Notes under the pieces: model-generated
What the model was told of the DNA's origin: nothing
Seen by the model: only the letters and a program-made list of their open reading frames with translations
Database searches by the model: none
Origin: Corynebacterium vitaeruminis
GTDB lineage: Bacteria > Actinomycetota > Actinomycetes > Mycobacteriales > Mycobacteriaceae
Length of the DNA: 64,000 bases
Direction of reading: 5' to 3'
Assembly (NCBI RefSeq): GCF_001054325.1
Contig: NZ_JVVM01000022.1
Coordinates: 62,001-126,000, forward strand
Part shown: piece by piece, positions 1-8,215 of the stretch
Numbering within the stretch: position 1 is the first letter of the stretch
Layout of the letters: every line of letters starts with the position of its first letter
Program-made: the position numbers and the translations under genes

Positions 1-149
1 ACTACCCAACGGATGTCGCTCTTGGAGCGGCGCTGGGCACTGCCACTGCTCTTGCGGTGGACAAGATAGGTGATAAGGTCATCGAGCCGAAAAGGGCGCA
101 GCATAATCAGGGTGGACAGCCCTCCACTGCGGAAAGGAATGCACAGTGA
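1..149 (+). CDS. PAP2-family phosphatase, C-terminal fragment (Rv3807c-like)
   Basis: The reading frame is open from the first base of the window to a TGA at 147-149, so only the last 48 or so residues are present. They begin with YPTDVALGAALGTA, which matches the last PAP2 phosphatase motif (the Asp of the H-x3-D part), followed by a short hydrophilic tail. In mycobacteria and corynebacteria the gene directly upstream of ubiA is the PAP2 enzyme proposed to dephosphorylate decaprenylphosphoryl-5-phosphoribose, so position and motif agree. The stop overlaps the GTG start of ubiA (GTGA), which indicates translational coupling. The function is inferred from the motif and the neighbour; the rest of the protein lies outside the window. 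Confidence 0.75.
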   Translation, partial: YPTDVALGAALGTATALAVDKIGDKVIEPKRAQHNQGGQPSTAERNAQ

Positions 150-1198
150 CACAGGCGGAGAAAGATAACTTGGCCAATGTGTCGGCCAATCAGCGAGCAG
201 CTTCTCAATCAAGGATTGGATCCGAGCCGCACACTTCCGGTATTGATGAGCCTGCGCACCCGCAGGGCCATCCGCCGAAGAACCTGCTGGACGGCATGAT
301 CAAGGCACTTCGCCCGAAGCAGTGGGTGAAGAACGTCCTGGTTATCGCGGCTCCGCTGGCGGCCGGCAATGAGATTATGGACTCGGGACGTTCGATCGGC
401 ACCCTGACCGTCGACATCCTGGTGGCGTTTGTGGCCTTCTGTTTGGCAGCATCGTCGATTTACTTGATTAATGATGCCCGCGATGTCGAAGCCGACCGCG
501 CGCACCCGACCAAGCGTTTCCGTCCTATCGCCGCTGGTGTGTTGCCAGTGAGCATGGCGTACATCATGGCGGTTGCTCTGATTGTTGGTTCGATTGCCGT
601 GTCCTGGATTGCCTCTGAGGGGCCGGGGCTGGCAATTGTCGTGGCTGTATATATTGCGCTGCAGCTTGGCTACTGCTTTGGTTTGAAGCACCAGCCGGTG
701 ATTGATATCGCGCTGGTGTCCTCGGGATTCATGCTGCGTGCAATGGCCGGTGGTGTGGCCGCCAACATCAACCTGTCCCAGTGGTTCCTGCTGGTCGCCG
801 CTTTCGGTTCGCTGTTCATGGCAGCAGGCAAGCGTTACGCGGAGCTGCTGCTGGCAGAGCGCACGGGCAAGAAGATTCGCAAGTCTCTGCAGGGATACAC
901 CGCGACTTACCTGCGCTTTGTGTGGACACTGGCCGCGACTGCGGTGGTGCTCAGCTATGCGCTGTGGGGCTTCGAGATGGGCCGCGCGCCGGGCACTTCC
1001 TCCACTTCGGCCATTTGGTACGAGATCTCGATGGTTCCATTCACTGTGGCCATCCTGCGCTTCGCAGCTGATGTTGACCGCGGTGATGCGGGAAGTCCGG
1101 ATGAGATTGCGCTTAAGGATCGCCCGCTGCAGGCGCTGGCTGTGCTGTGGCTGCTGTCCATTGCCATCGCCGTCTACGCTGTTCCAGCTATGGGGTAG
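146..1198 (+). CDS. ubiA: Decaprenyl-phosphate phosphoribosyltransferase UbiA
   Basis: Membrane prenyltransferase of the UbiA superfamily (Rv3806c type) that moves phosphoribose from PRPP to decaprenyl phosphate, the first committed step toward the arabinose donor DPA. After an unusually long hydrophilic N-terminus of about 50 residues, the segment ALRPKQWVKN is the usual entry to the family. The first Asp-rich motif is NDARDVEAD (residues 109-117), and about nine hydrophobic segments follow. Length (350 aa) is somewhat above the roughly 300 of homologues because of the N-terminal extension. The GTG start overlaps the upstream PAP2 stop; no better internal start is obvious. In relatives aftB follows ubiA, but here a mycolyltransferase comes next. 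Confidence 0.93.
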   Translation: MTQAEKDNLANVSANQRAASQSRIGSEPHTSGIDEPAHPQGHPPKNLLDGMIKALRPKQWVKNVLVIAAPLAAGNEIMDSGRSIGTLTVDILVAFVAFCLAASSIYLINDARDVEADRAHPTKRFRPIAAGVLPVSMAYIMAVALIVGSIAVSWIASEGPGLAIVVAVYIALQLGYCFGLKHQPVIDIALVSSGFMLRAMAGGVAANINLSQWFLLVAAFGSLFMAAGKRYAELLLAERTGKKIRKSLQGYTATYLRFVWTLAATAVVLSYALWGFEMGRAPGTSSTSAIWYEISMVPFTVAILRFAADVDRGDAGSPDEIALKDRPLQALAVLWLLSIAIAVYAVPAMG

Positions 1199-1219
1199 TT
1201 CTTCTGCTTTGGTTTTCTG

Positions 1220-1253
1220 AAAGCCCATGCATCGAGAGGTGCATGGGCTTTTT
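1220..1253 (+). terminator. Rho-independent terminator after ubiA
   Basis: A perfect 12-bp stem (AAAGCCCATGCA at 1220-1231 with TGCATGGGCTTT at 1240-1251) and an 8-nt loop, ending in a T run. It closes the PAP2-ubiA unit, so the following mycolyltransferase is transcribed separately. Confidence 0.9.
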
Positions 1254-1612
1254 GCGTCGAGATTGGGTTTAAGTGGCGCTGTGATTGTTGTTTCTATTGG
1301 GGCTCAGGGGGATGAGGGTAAGCCGGGGGTAGAAATTACATATTTGTAATTCCCTTAGTGGTGAACAGTGTTTGTGCCCGTCGGAGATATTTTTGTCAGC
1401 AAATGTCAGAAATGTTACGGAATGATTACGATTTGGACTTGGTTGTTGTGAATTGTTTGAGTATTGTTACGTAATCGAGATTCTCATGCGGGGTCTCCAG
1501 TTGGCGCGTCACAACTGGAAGCAGAAAAGCGAAAGCTCGCGTAAGCGACTGCCTCCGAAAAGTCTGGCGCGGAGGTAGGTCCGAAAGTAATCCGAAAGTA
1601 AAGAGGAGAACA
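1254..1612 (+). promoter_or_regulatory. Leader/promoter region of the first mycolyltransferase
   Basis: About 360 bp without a gene. It is AT-richer than the flanking genes. It contains a hairpin (CCAGTTG at 1497-1503 with CAACTGG at 1512-1518), two direct copies of CCGAAAGTAA (1581-1590 and 1592-1601), and a strong GAGGAG ribosome-binding site at 1603-1608 just before the ATG at 1613. No promoter hexamers could be assigned with confidence. In mycobacteria and C. glutamicum aftB occupies this position; nothing here looks like a remnant of it. Confidence 0.45.
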
Positions 1613-2656
1613 ATGAGCTTTACTGCAGTGAGACACAACTTCACGGTGAAGGTCGTAGCTGTTCTTGTCGCGATTGCAATGCTGTTCGGCGGCATTATGC
1701 TCGCATCTGCAAATGATGCGAGCGCTGATCCAAACCGGGATCGACTGCGCCCAGGCTGTGACTGGGACCCATATAACTGGTGGGTTCAGTACTGCCAGGT
1801 CTTCTCGCCAGCTATGAACCGCAACATTCCGGTTCAGATTAAGGCAGCTACAGGTGGCGGCGATGCCTCCCTTTACATGCTCGATGGTCTCTGGGGCTTT
1901 AATCGCGGTGCATCCGGGTGGATCTGGTCGGGCCACATTGCCCAGACTTTTGTCAATGACAACATCACCTTGGTTGCCCCGGCTGCCGGCGATGGTTCCT
2001 TCTACACTGACTGGAACACTCCAGCGCTGACCACTGAAGGTCCAAAGATTCAGAAGTGGGAGACCTTCCTGACTCGTGAGCTGCCGGTTTACTTGCAGCG
2101 AGAGTTCGGAGTCAACCCGAACCGCAATGCAATCGCTGGCCTGTCCATGGGTGCATCTGCTGCGGTGTCGCTCGCAGCCCGACACCGCGATCAGTTTAAG
2201 CATGTTACTGCGCTGTCTGGCTACTACCAGATGTCTAATCCGGTGGTTGCTACCGGCACTACCGCGATGGTCGCTGGTGTTGGTGTAGTCAATCCGACCG
2301 GTATGTGGGGCCTGCCGGTGCCGGCATCGCCGCAGCGTCAGGCCAATGACCCGTCGTTGTTGCTTGACCAGCTCCGTGGGCTGCCGATGTATGTTTCTTC
2401 CGCTCAGGGTGTTCAGAGTCTGTGGAGCGATCCGGAGGTTTTGAACCGTCCGGTACCGCAGCTCCCCGACACTGTTTGGCGTGCAGTAATGGAGTCTGTC
2501 TCTCGTGCTTCGACGCAGCGCTTTGAGCAGGATGCTCGAGCTGCAGGCCTGAATGCACAGTTCGTCTACACTCCTAACGGTATCCACTCGTGGGAGCTGT
2601 GGGGGCGTGACGCGGCACTGGCTCGCCCATATATTCTCGGAGCGCTTGGGGTTTAA
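1613..2656 (+). CDS. cmt: Mycolyltransferase (antigen 85 / Cmt family), secreted
   Basis: Secreted alpha/beta-hydrolase of the Ag85/Cmt esterase family, which transfers mycoloyl groups between trehalose monomycolate and arabinogalactan or another trehalose. There is a signal peptide at residues 1-38 (hydrophobic core about 12-32, then SADP). The nucleophile is S178 in GLSMG and the likely catalytic His is H325 in GIHSW; DGLWG and FYTDW are typical family segments. Cys49 and Cys61 could pair near the mature N-terminus. At 347 aa it has no C-terminal repeat domain, unlike the next gene. A GAGGAG site precedes the ATG. Transcription ends at the hairpin at 2711. Whether mycolate substrate exists in this strain is open, because the condensing-enzyme genes are not nearby. 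Confidence 0.92.
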   Translation: MSFTAVRHNFTVKVVAVLVAIAMLFGGIMLASANDASADPNRDRLRPGCDWDPYNWWVQYCQVFSPAMNRNIPVQIKAATGGGDASLYMLDGLWGFNRGASGWIWSGHIAQTFVNDNITLVAPAAGDGSFYTDWNTPALTTEGPKIQKWETFLTRELPVYLQREFGVNPNRNAIAGLSMGASAAVSLAARHRDQFKHVTALSGYYQMSNPVVATGTTAMVAGVGVVNPTGMWGLPVPASPQRQANDPSLLLDQLRGLPMYVSSAQGVQSLWSDPEVLNRPVPQLPDTVWRAVMESVSRASTQRFEQDARAAGLNAQFVYTPNGIHSWELWGRDAALARPYILGALGV

Positions 2657-2710
2657 GCTGTCTTGTGAGATTTCCTCACAGTGAGCCCCTCGGTGGGCGC
2701 CAGTTTTGAG

Positions 2711-2746
2711 AAAAGACCAATCCCGTACTCGGGGTTGGTCTTTTTT
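2711..2746 (+). terminator. Rho-independent terminator after cmt
   Basis: A 14-bp stem with one G-T pair (AAAAGACCAATCCC with GGGGTTGGTCTTTT), a 6-nt loop and a run of six T. It ends the monocistronic mycolyltransferase transcript. Confidence 0.92.
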
Positions 2747-3106
2747 GTGCGGCAGAAATTTCATGCTGCTATAACGTGAATTCAGTTCGTTTTGCGTGTG
2801 TCGCCACTGTTTTTACCCATAAGAGGGTAAACATGAGAGTCGAACCTTAAAGTAAAGGGTGAAGCTATTCAGGTAGCTATACCGTTCGTTTCGCAGTACG
2901 TGTGTGAGATCCTGCTCGCAGCGGTACGCCGGAGGAGGGGAACCTTCGGATACGTTGCTGGTCACCACGTAGTTCTGGGAAACCGAACGGCAATCGCATA
3001 GCCCAAGCGCTGCGTGATGCTATCTGCGGACACCTAACCGGTGTCGGTGCAACACTCAACTTCTCAAATAATCTCAACAAGCGACTTTGTAAAGGGAAGC
3101 CCTCTT
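2747..3106 (+). promoter_or_regulatory. Upstream region of cop1
   Basis: About 360 bp with no supported gene. The only clear element is the ribosome-binding site AAAGGGAAG at 3091-3099. The frame of cop1 stays open upstream to a GTG at 3041, but that extension lacks a site and would disrupt the signal peptide, so it is treated as leader. Confidence 0.4.
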
Positions 3107-5218
3107 ATGCGCGTAACCGCTAGATTCCTTCGTGGTGGCCTCGGCAACAGCCGTAAACCGTCGCGGGCGTTGACCGCACTTTTGGCAGTACCGTTGACTC
3201 TCGCACTCGGAGCCCCGGCAGCAGTGGCGGATCCCGAGCCAGCTCAGCAGGGTCTGCCCAGCTATGAGGAACTCCAGGCCATTCAGGGGCAGTTGCCTCA
3301 GGGAGGGAACCTGGGTGACCTTGCCAAGGCCGCTGAAGCAGCGCAAGCTGCTGGAGCACAGCTACCAGGGCTGGGCATGCCAAAGCCGATGCCCGGGCCG
3401 GAGCGCACGCCATTTAAAGTCGACACTCCTGCAGTGTCGAACTTGCCCAGCGGCGTCAGCGTAGACAAGGTCGAGTGGTATACAGATCACCACGTCATTG
3501 CGTATATTCGCTCGGCTGTTATGCCGGAGAAGCCGATTCAGGTTGAGATTTTGCTGCCACGCGATTGGTATCGCGACAAGGATCGCACCTTCCCGAGTGT
3601 CTACCATCTTGACGGAATGGCATCGTTTGATGACTACTCCGGTTGGATTCGCGCTACCAATATCGAACGCTTCTACGAGGACAAGAATGTCCTGGTAGTT
3701 ATGCCTGCTGGCGGTACATCGTCCTTCTACTCTGACTGGGATCAGCCAGATAACGGCAAGAACTACAAGTGGGAGAGCTTCCTCACCAAGGAGCTCGTCC
3801 CGGTTATAACCAACGGCTTCCGCGGCAACGATGACCGTGGAATTCTTGGTATCTCCATGGGCGCCACCGGTGCATACAACGTTGCAGCGCACTCCCCAGA
3901 GTTGTGGAAGTTCGCCGGTAGTCTCTCCGGCTACCTGGACATGAGCTCACCGGGCATGCCGCAGGCAATTGCTCTGGCAATGAAGAACACCGGTGGCTTC
4001 GACGCTACCAAGATGTGGGGCCCGCTCGGTTCGCAGCGCTGGAAGGACAATGATCCGAAGCTGAACATCGACAAGCTCAAGGGCATGTCACTGTACATCT
4101 CGGCTGGTAACGGCAACACCGGTGAGTGGGACGTGCCGTCGCAGATTGATCCGACGAAGCCGGACAATCCGACCGGTTACGCACTGGAAGTCCTCTCCCG
4201 TATGACTAGTGAAACCTTCATTCGGAATGCTCGTGAAAAAGGTGTCGAGCCGGTTGTGAACTTCCGCAGCTCGGGTACTCACACCTGGCCGTACTGGCAG
4301 TTCGAGGTCAGCCAGGCCTGGCCAACGCTGGCCGACGCGCTACAGCTGCCGGAGACAGATCGTGGCGCGGTCTGCCAGGTAGGTGGCGAGATTGAAAAGG
4401 CCGTCGCTTCGCTGCCAGGAATCGGTACCTGTCTGTCGGATGAGTACGGCGCCGCGAAGAATGGCGTGGCTCAGGACTTCACCGGTGGTACCGCCTACTG
4501 GCACCCGGATTCCGGAGCACACGTGGTCTGGGGGCGCATCGGTTCGCGTTACAACGAGCTCGGAGGTCCGTCCTCGCCGCTTGGCTACCCGGTGACCAAC
4601 GAACTGGCCACTCCGGATGGTTCGGGACGGTTCGTCCACTTCCAGAACGGTTCGATTTACTGGACTCCGGAAGGTGGAGCCCACGAAGTCGTTGGCGACA
4701 TTATGAATGCCTGGGGCAAGGCTGGCTTCGAGACAGGCCCGCTGGGTTACCCGACTGCCAACCATCGCGATATTCCAGGCGGAGTCGCCCAGGACTTCCA
4801 GGGCGGTACCATCGTGAAGATTGGCGGCGAAGAGCCTCGTATCGTGCGTGGTGAAATCGGCCGTGTCTACAAGGAGCTCGGTGGCGCCGAGTCCGATTTG
4901 GGTCTGCCTGTCGACGGCGATGAGCACAAGCTCACCCGCGGCGCTTTCCAGCGCTTCGAACACGGTTCTATTTACTGGACCCCGGAAACTGGTGCCCAGC
5001 CGGTGGGCTCCAACGACATCACTGACCACTGGGGCAGCACTGGCTATGAAAATGGTCCGTTCGGTTACCCGGTTGGCCCACTGCAGACAGTGAAGGCCGG
5101 CGGTCTGGAGCAGGAGTTCGAGGGTGGCTGGATTCGCCAGCTCAACGGCAAGATTGTCGAGGAGCGCAATGAACCAGAAGCCCCAGCCCCAGCCGTCGAC
5201 AACGGTGACGACAAGTAA
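3107..5218 (+). CDS. cop1: Mycolyltransferase with C-terminal LGFP repeats (Cop1/PS1 type)
   Basis: A 703-aa secreted two-domain protein resembling corynebacterial Cop1/PS1. The signal peptide covers residues 1-42 (APAAVADP) and a Gln/Pro-rich linker runs to about 105. An Ag85-like esterase domain follows (about 110-410) with nucleophile S250 in GISMG and likely His392 in THTW. Four LGFP-type repeats follow (about 447-681), recognisable as PLGYPVTNE, PLGYPTANH, DLGLPVDGD and PFGYPVGP, usually taken as cell-wall anchoring modules; the tail is acidic. ATG 3107 is chosen because AAAGGGAAG lies 7 nt upstream and the signal peptide starts there. The short gap to the DUF732 lipoprotein suggests one transcript through the cutinase-like gene, as in relatives. 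Confidence 0.93.
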   Translation: MRVTARFLRGGLGNSRKPSRALTALLAVPLTLALGAPAAVADPEPAQQGLPSYEELQAIQGQLPQGGNLGDLAKAAEAAQAAGAQLPGLGMPKPMPGPERTPFKVDTPAVSNLPSGVSVDKVEWYTDHHVIAYIRSAVMPEKPIQVEILLPRDWYRDKDRTFPSVYHLDGMASFDDYSGWIRATNIERFYEDKNVLVVMPAGGTSSFYSDWDQPDNGKNYKWESFLTKELVPVITNGFRGNDDRGILGISMGATGAYNVAAHSPELWKFAGSLSGYLDMSSPGMPQAIALAMKNTGGFDATKMWGPLGSQRWKDNDPKLNIDKLKGMSLYISAGNGNTGEWDVPSQIDPTKPDNPTGYALEVLSRMTSETFIRNAREKGVEPVVNFRSSGTHTWPYWQFEVSQAWPTLADALQLPETDRGAVCQVGGEIEKAVASLPGIGTCLSDEYGAAKNGVAQDFTGGTAYWHPDSGAHVVWGRIGSRYNELGGPSSPLGYPVTNELATPDGSGRFVHFQNGSIYWTPEGGAHEVVGDIMNAWGKAGFETGPLGYPTANHRDIPGGVAQDFQGGTIVKIGGEEPRIVRGEIGRVYKELGGAESDLGLPVDGDEHKLTRGAFQRFEHGSIYWTPETGAQPVGSNDITDHWGSTGYENGPFGYPVGPLQTVKAGGLEQEFEGGWIRQLNGKIVEERNEPEAPAPAVDNGDDK

Positions 5219-5254
5219 GCCAATCAAAGTAGGACACTGAAAAAGGATAGGCGA

Positions 5255-5743
5255 ATGCCCATGAACAAGTCCTTCCGCACACTGGCTACGACCGCAGCCG
5301 TCGCGCTACTGACATTCGGAGTGGCCGCCTGTGGTGGTTCCACAGTGGAGTCTTCAGAGGTCACCTCGTCGACGACTACGAAGACCTCCACGACGTCGTC
5401 AAGCACGAAAACCTCTACGCCGAAGCCGAGCGAAACGTCTGCGCCGGAGATTACGGACCCTCAAGCCAAGCGCGTGGACGAAGCGCCCGATGGACAGATG
5501 AAGCTCAGCGAGGCTGACGATTCGTACCTCGAAGCGTTGGAATCCGCGGGAATTGATGTTGATGGCGTGGAAGATCAGCTCATCGGCACTGGTCGCGCGA
5601 CATGCGCGGATGCGCCGGAAGAGGAGCGCCAGGTGATTGCGTTGGCGATTGCCGGGCAGCTGGTCGCACAGGATCGTTCGCAGGACAGCGCCGAGGAAGT
5701 GGCGAAGATCATTGCAAGCTCCGCTAAAAAGGCGTATTGCTAG
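5255..5743 (+). CDS. DUF732-type secreted lipoprotein
   Basis: A 162-aa predicted lipoprotein. The signal sequence ends in the lipobox VAAC with Cys26, followed by a Ser/Thr/Lys linker of about 35 residues. The C-terminal domain (about 83-162) has the DUF732 look: YLEALESAGI near its start and two conserved cysteines, one in GRATC and one at the very C-terminus. Its function is unknown; corynebacteria carry a similar secreted protein between cop1 and the cutinase gene. AAGGA lies upstream of ATG 5255; an ATG two codons later is equally possible. Confidence 0.75.
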   Translation: MPMNKSFRTLATTAAVALLTFGVAACGGSTVESSEVTSSTTTKTSTTSSSTKTSTPKPSETSAPEITDPQAKRVDEAPDGQMKLSEADDSYLEALESAGIDVDGVEDQLIGTGRATCADAPEEERQVIALAIAGQLVAQDRSQDSAEEVAKIIASSAKKAYC

Positions 5744-5748
5744 CACTC

Positions 5749-6672
5749 ATGCGTAAAGTGCTGACAATTCTGGCGGTGATTGTGCTGGTGGCCGCTATTG
5801 GCTTCGGCGTTGTGCAATGGCTTAACGACGACCAAAGCGGCCAAACCCCACCGCCACCCGGCGACGATGGCGGGGTTTTGGCCGAACAGCCCGAATGGTG
5901 CCCGGCGGTAGAAGTTATCGCGGTGCCAGGAACTGCAGAATCGCGTGCCGACGATGACCCGATGGCCCCGACCGCGAACCCAAACTCGCTGCTGCTTGGC
6001 CTGACGAACTCGATTTCGCAGTCCTACGCGGAGGGCGATGTCAAGGTCTGGACCACGCCGTACCCGGCACAGATTAAAACGCATCAGATGCCTGACCAGC
6101 TCACCTACGATGATTCGCAGGCAGTCGGGCGCGATGTCACCGCCAAGGAAATGACTGACCTGCACGGGCAGTGCCCGCTGACGGACTTTGTCCTGATGGG
6201 CTTTTCCCAGGGCGCGGCTATTGCAGGCGATTTGGCGTCCGATATCGGCAATGGCCGCGGTGTGGTCCCCGCCGAGCGCATTGCGGGTGTGGCACTGCTG
6301 GGTGACCCGCGACGTGACCCGAACCAGGGTGTTAACCAGGGTGTTCCGCTGGCTGGCGTGGGTGTCGAGCTGTCATTGCAGCCCCTTGGCGGCATTGTGC
6401 AGGCTGCGGTTCCGGGCGCAACGATGCGCGGTCCGCGAGACGGCTTTGGGTCCCTCAACGACAAGGTCCAGAATGTCTGCGTGCCCTCGGACTCCTTCTG
6501 TGATGTTCCTCCGGCAGTGTCTGATGCGATTGCGCGAGCGCAGGAGATGATTGCCGGCGCAGGAGCGCATGCGACCTACGCCACGAATGACGTGGCGATT
6601 CCGGGGACAACCCCGTTGGCATGGACTGAGGGCTGGACTCGCGAGCTGATTGATCAGTCGCTGGCGCGGTAA
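5749..6672 (+). CDS. Cutinase-like serine esterase (Rv3802c family), membrane-anchored
   Basis: Alpha/beta-hydrolase of the cutinase superfamily. Rv3802c, the mycobacterial homologue at this position, is an envelope phospholipase/thioesterase linked to mycolate metabolism. An N-terminal hydrophobic anchor (residues 1-24) is followed by a Pro/Asp-rich linker. The catalytic Ser153 lies in GFSQGA; the pair C244/C251 brackets the likely catalytic Asp248; H274 is the likely catalytic His. ATG 5749 is preferred, but a TTG at 5737 overlapping the upstream stop sits at a better distance from AAAAAGG and cannot be excluded. In mycobacteria and C. glutamicum fadD32-pks13-accD4 follow this gene; here TM2 proteins do. 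Confidence 0.85.
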   Translation: MRKVLTILAVIVLVAAIGFGVVQWLNDDQSGQTPPPPGDDGGVLAEQPEWCPAVEVIAVPGTAESRADDDPMAPTANPNSLLLGLTNSISQSYAEGDVKVWTTPYPAQIKTHQMPDQLTYDDSQAVGRDVTAKEMTDLHGQCPLTDFVLMGFSQGAAIAGDLASDIGNGRGVVPAERIAGVALLGDPRRDPNQGVNQGVPLAGVGVELSLQPLGGIVQAAVPGATMRGPRDGFGSLNDKVQNVCVPSDSFCDVPPAVSDAIARAQEMIAGAGAHATYATNDVAIPGTTPLAWTEGWTRELIDQSLAR

Positions 6673-6798
6673 TCGCCGTTATCGCTGTACCCGCCGGGTA
6701 AAAATGGTGTCTAATGGTTTGTTTTGGGCTAGAGTATGAAATATCCTCAGGCTCCAATAAGGGTCCAATGTACAGCGAAGCGGGAAGGCACAAAATCG

Positions 6799-7299
6799 AT
6801 GACCAATCCTTACGGCAACTTTGACAAAGACGGCATGCCTATCCCTGGCAACAACCCCTGGGATACCCCTTCTGCGCCACAGCCTTACGGTGCCCCGCAG
6901 GGGAATCAGCCGGCCTACCAGCAGCCGCAGGGGTTCCAGCAGGGATTTCAGCAGCCACAGCCCTACGGCCAGCCTGGAATGTCGACCGGCTACAACTCCA
7001 CCATCAACATCGTGAATGGTGGCACGCCGGCGCGGACCGAGTCGCCAAAATCCAAGATTGCGGCCATTTTGCTGGCGTTCTTCCTGGGAAACTGGGGTAT
7101 CCACAACTTCTACACCGGACATACTAGCCGCGGTGCGATTCAGCTGGTAATGGGCATCATTGGTTGGGCATCCGCACCCGTGGCCATTGGTTTTCTTATT
7201 CTAGTCCCGCTGTGGATTTGGGTCTTCGTCGAATTCATCATGCTCATCGTTGGCAGCGGAGAGTACAAGTACGACTCTGAGGGGCGGGTACTGAGCTAG
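6799..7299 (+). CDS. TM2-domain membrane protein, first of a tandem pair
   Basis: A 166-aa protein with a Pro/Gln/Tyr-rich N-terminal half (repeats of QG, QP, YG) and a C-terminal TM2 domain (about 80-166): KIAAILLAFFLGNWG-IHNFY-TG, two hydrophobic helices, then an acidic tail. Family function is not established. The N-terminal motif NPYGNFDKDGMP recurs nearly unchanged in the next gene, so the two are paralogues. The ATG at 6799 has GGGAAGG 10 nt upstream; the frame extends 21 codons further without support. It is transcribed alone; a strong hairpin follows at 7336. Confidence 0.82.
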   Translation: MTNPYGNFDKDGMPIPGNNPWDTPSAPQPYGAPQGNQPAYQQPQGFQQGFQQPQPYGQPGMSTGYNSTINIVNGGTPARTESPKSKIAAILLAFFLGNWGIHNFYTGHTSRGAIQLVMGIIGWASAPVAIGFLILVPLWIWVFVEFIMLIVGSGEYKYDSEGRVLS

Positions 7300-7335
7300 T
7301 AACTGGGAAATCCCACAGGGGGGCGTTTCCGATTG

Positions 7336-7386
7336 GTAAGAGGGTCAATGAGCTCTGGGGCTTCATTGACCCTCTTACTGTTTTCA
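7336..7386 (+). terminator. Terminator-like hairpin after the first TM2 gene
   Basis: A perfect stem of about 16 bp (GTAAGAGGGTCAATGA at 7336-7351 with its complement ending at 7378), an 11-nt loop and a moderately T-rich tail. Confidence 0.75.
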
Positions 7387-7654
7387 TATTGTCTTAGTGC
7401 CTTTTAGTTTTGGCCCCTGCAGCGGTGCGGATTAGTGCAGTGGCAAAAATCGCTGCAGCCGTGGCAGTCGGTGACTAGAAAAGTTACGAGCGTACGCAAT
7501 GGCCGATTGCTGTTAGGATTTGTGCAAGAACTAATACATTCCCTTTTGAGAACAAAATGGGAGTGAAAGTTCTGGGAGCATTAGTTCTTTTACCACTTCA
7601 GCGAACTGCCGGGCTTTGCGCGGTAGGGGAATCTAGTCGAAAAGGTAGTGCGCA
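7387..7654 (+). promoter_or_regulatory. Structured leader of the second TM2 gene
   Basis: There is no gene in this stretch. It contains a nested inverted repeat at 7526-7589: outer arms AAGAACTAAT (7526-7535) and ATTAGTTCTT (7580-7589), and inner arms CATTCCCTTTTG and CAAAATGGGAGTG around the loop AGAA. The 3' arm ends in TTCTTTTA, which resembles a weak terminator. AAAAGG lies before the ATG at 7655. It may be a regulatory leader or part of a small RNA. Confidence 0.4.
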
Positions 7655-8197
7655 ATGACGAATCCGATAAACCCGTATGGCGATTTCGACGAAGACGGTA
7701 TGCCGAGGTCCAAGGGAAAATTTGCCAACAGCTCCGGTACTCCGTACACAGATCCGTACCCACCGCAGCAGCCGAACATGGGGCAGGGATATCAGGACCC
7801 GAACCAGTACAACTTCCACAACGGACACTCGAACCCGTTTCAGAGTGATTTCCCGAACCAGCAGGAACCGGCGTATTCCGCTGGATTCGGCGGTCCGAAC
7901 CCGCACCAGGCTTACGGGGGTGCAGGCACCCCTGTCTCGGATAAGTCCAAGATTGCAGCGGCTCTGCTCGCTTTCTTTATGGGAACCCTCGGCGTCCACA
8001 ATTTCTACCTGGGCCACAATTCGCGAGGGGCGCTTCAGCTGGCCCTGACCATTGTCGGATGGGTTACAGCCATCTTCCTCGTCGGCTTCTTCCTAATTAT
8101 CGGCGTCAGTGTCTGGGCATTTATTGAGTTCGTTCTGATCCTCGTCGGCAGCGGCTCCTACGCCTATGACGCAAATGGGCGCCAGCTGCAGTCGTAG
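7655..8197 (+). CDS. TM2-domain membrane protein, second of a tandem pair
   Basis: A 180-aa paralogue of the preceding gene. The N-terminus shares NPYG-FD-DGMP, followed by a Gln/Asn/Pro/Tyr-rich region (about 20-95) and a TM2 domain (about 97-180) with KIAAALLAFFMGTLG-VHNFYLG and two membrane helices. Low-complexity composition and lack of a signal peptide suggest a cytoplasmic N-terminus tethered to the membrane. It is convergent with the UPF0210 gene, 18 bp away. Confidence 0.82.
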   Translation: MTNPINPYGDFDEDGMPRSKGKFANSSGTPYTDPYPPQQPNMGQGYQDPNQYNFHNGHSNPFQSDFPNQQEPAYSAGFGGPNPHQAYGGAGTPVSDKSKIAAALLAFFMGTLGVHNFYLGHNSRGALQLALTIVGWVTAIFLVGFFLIIGVSVWAFIEFVLILVGSGSYAYDANGRQLQS

Positions 8198-8215
8198 GAG
8201 CCTCCTACAAAGACG

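Noticed and set aside
1199..1612. Degraded aftB between ubiA and cmt
   Set aside because: The gap is too short and no translated stretch resembles a membrane arabinosyltransferase; it looks like terminator plus leader only.
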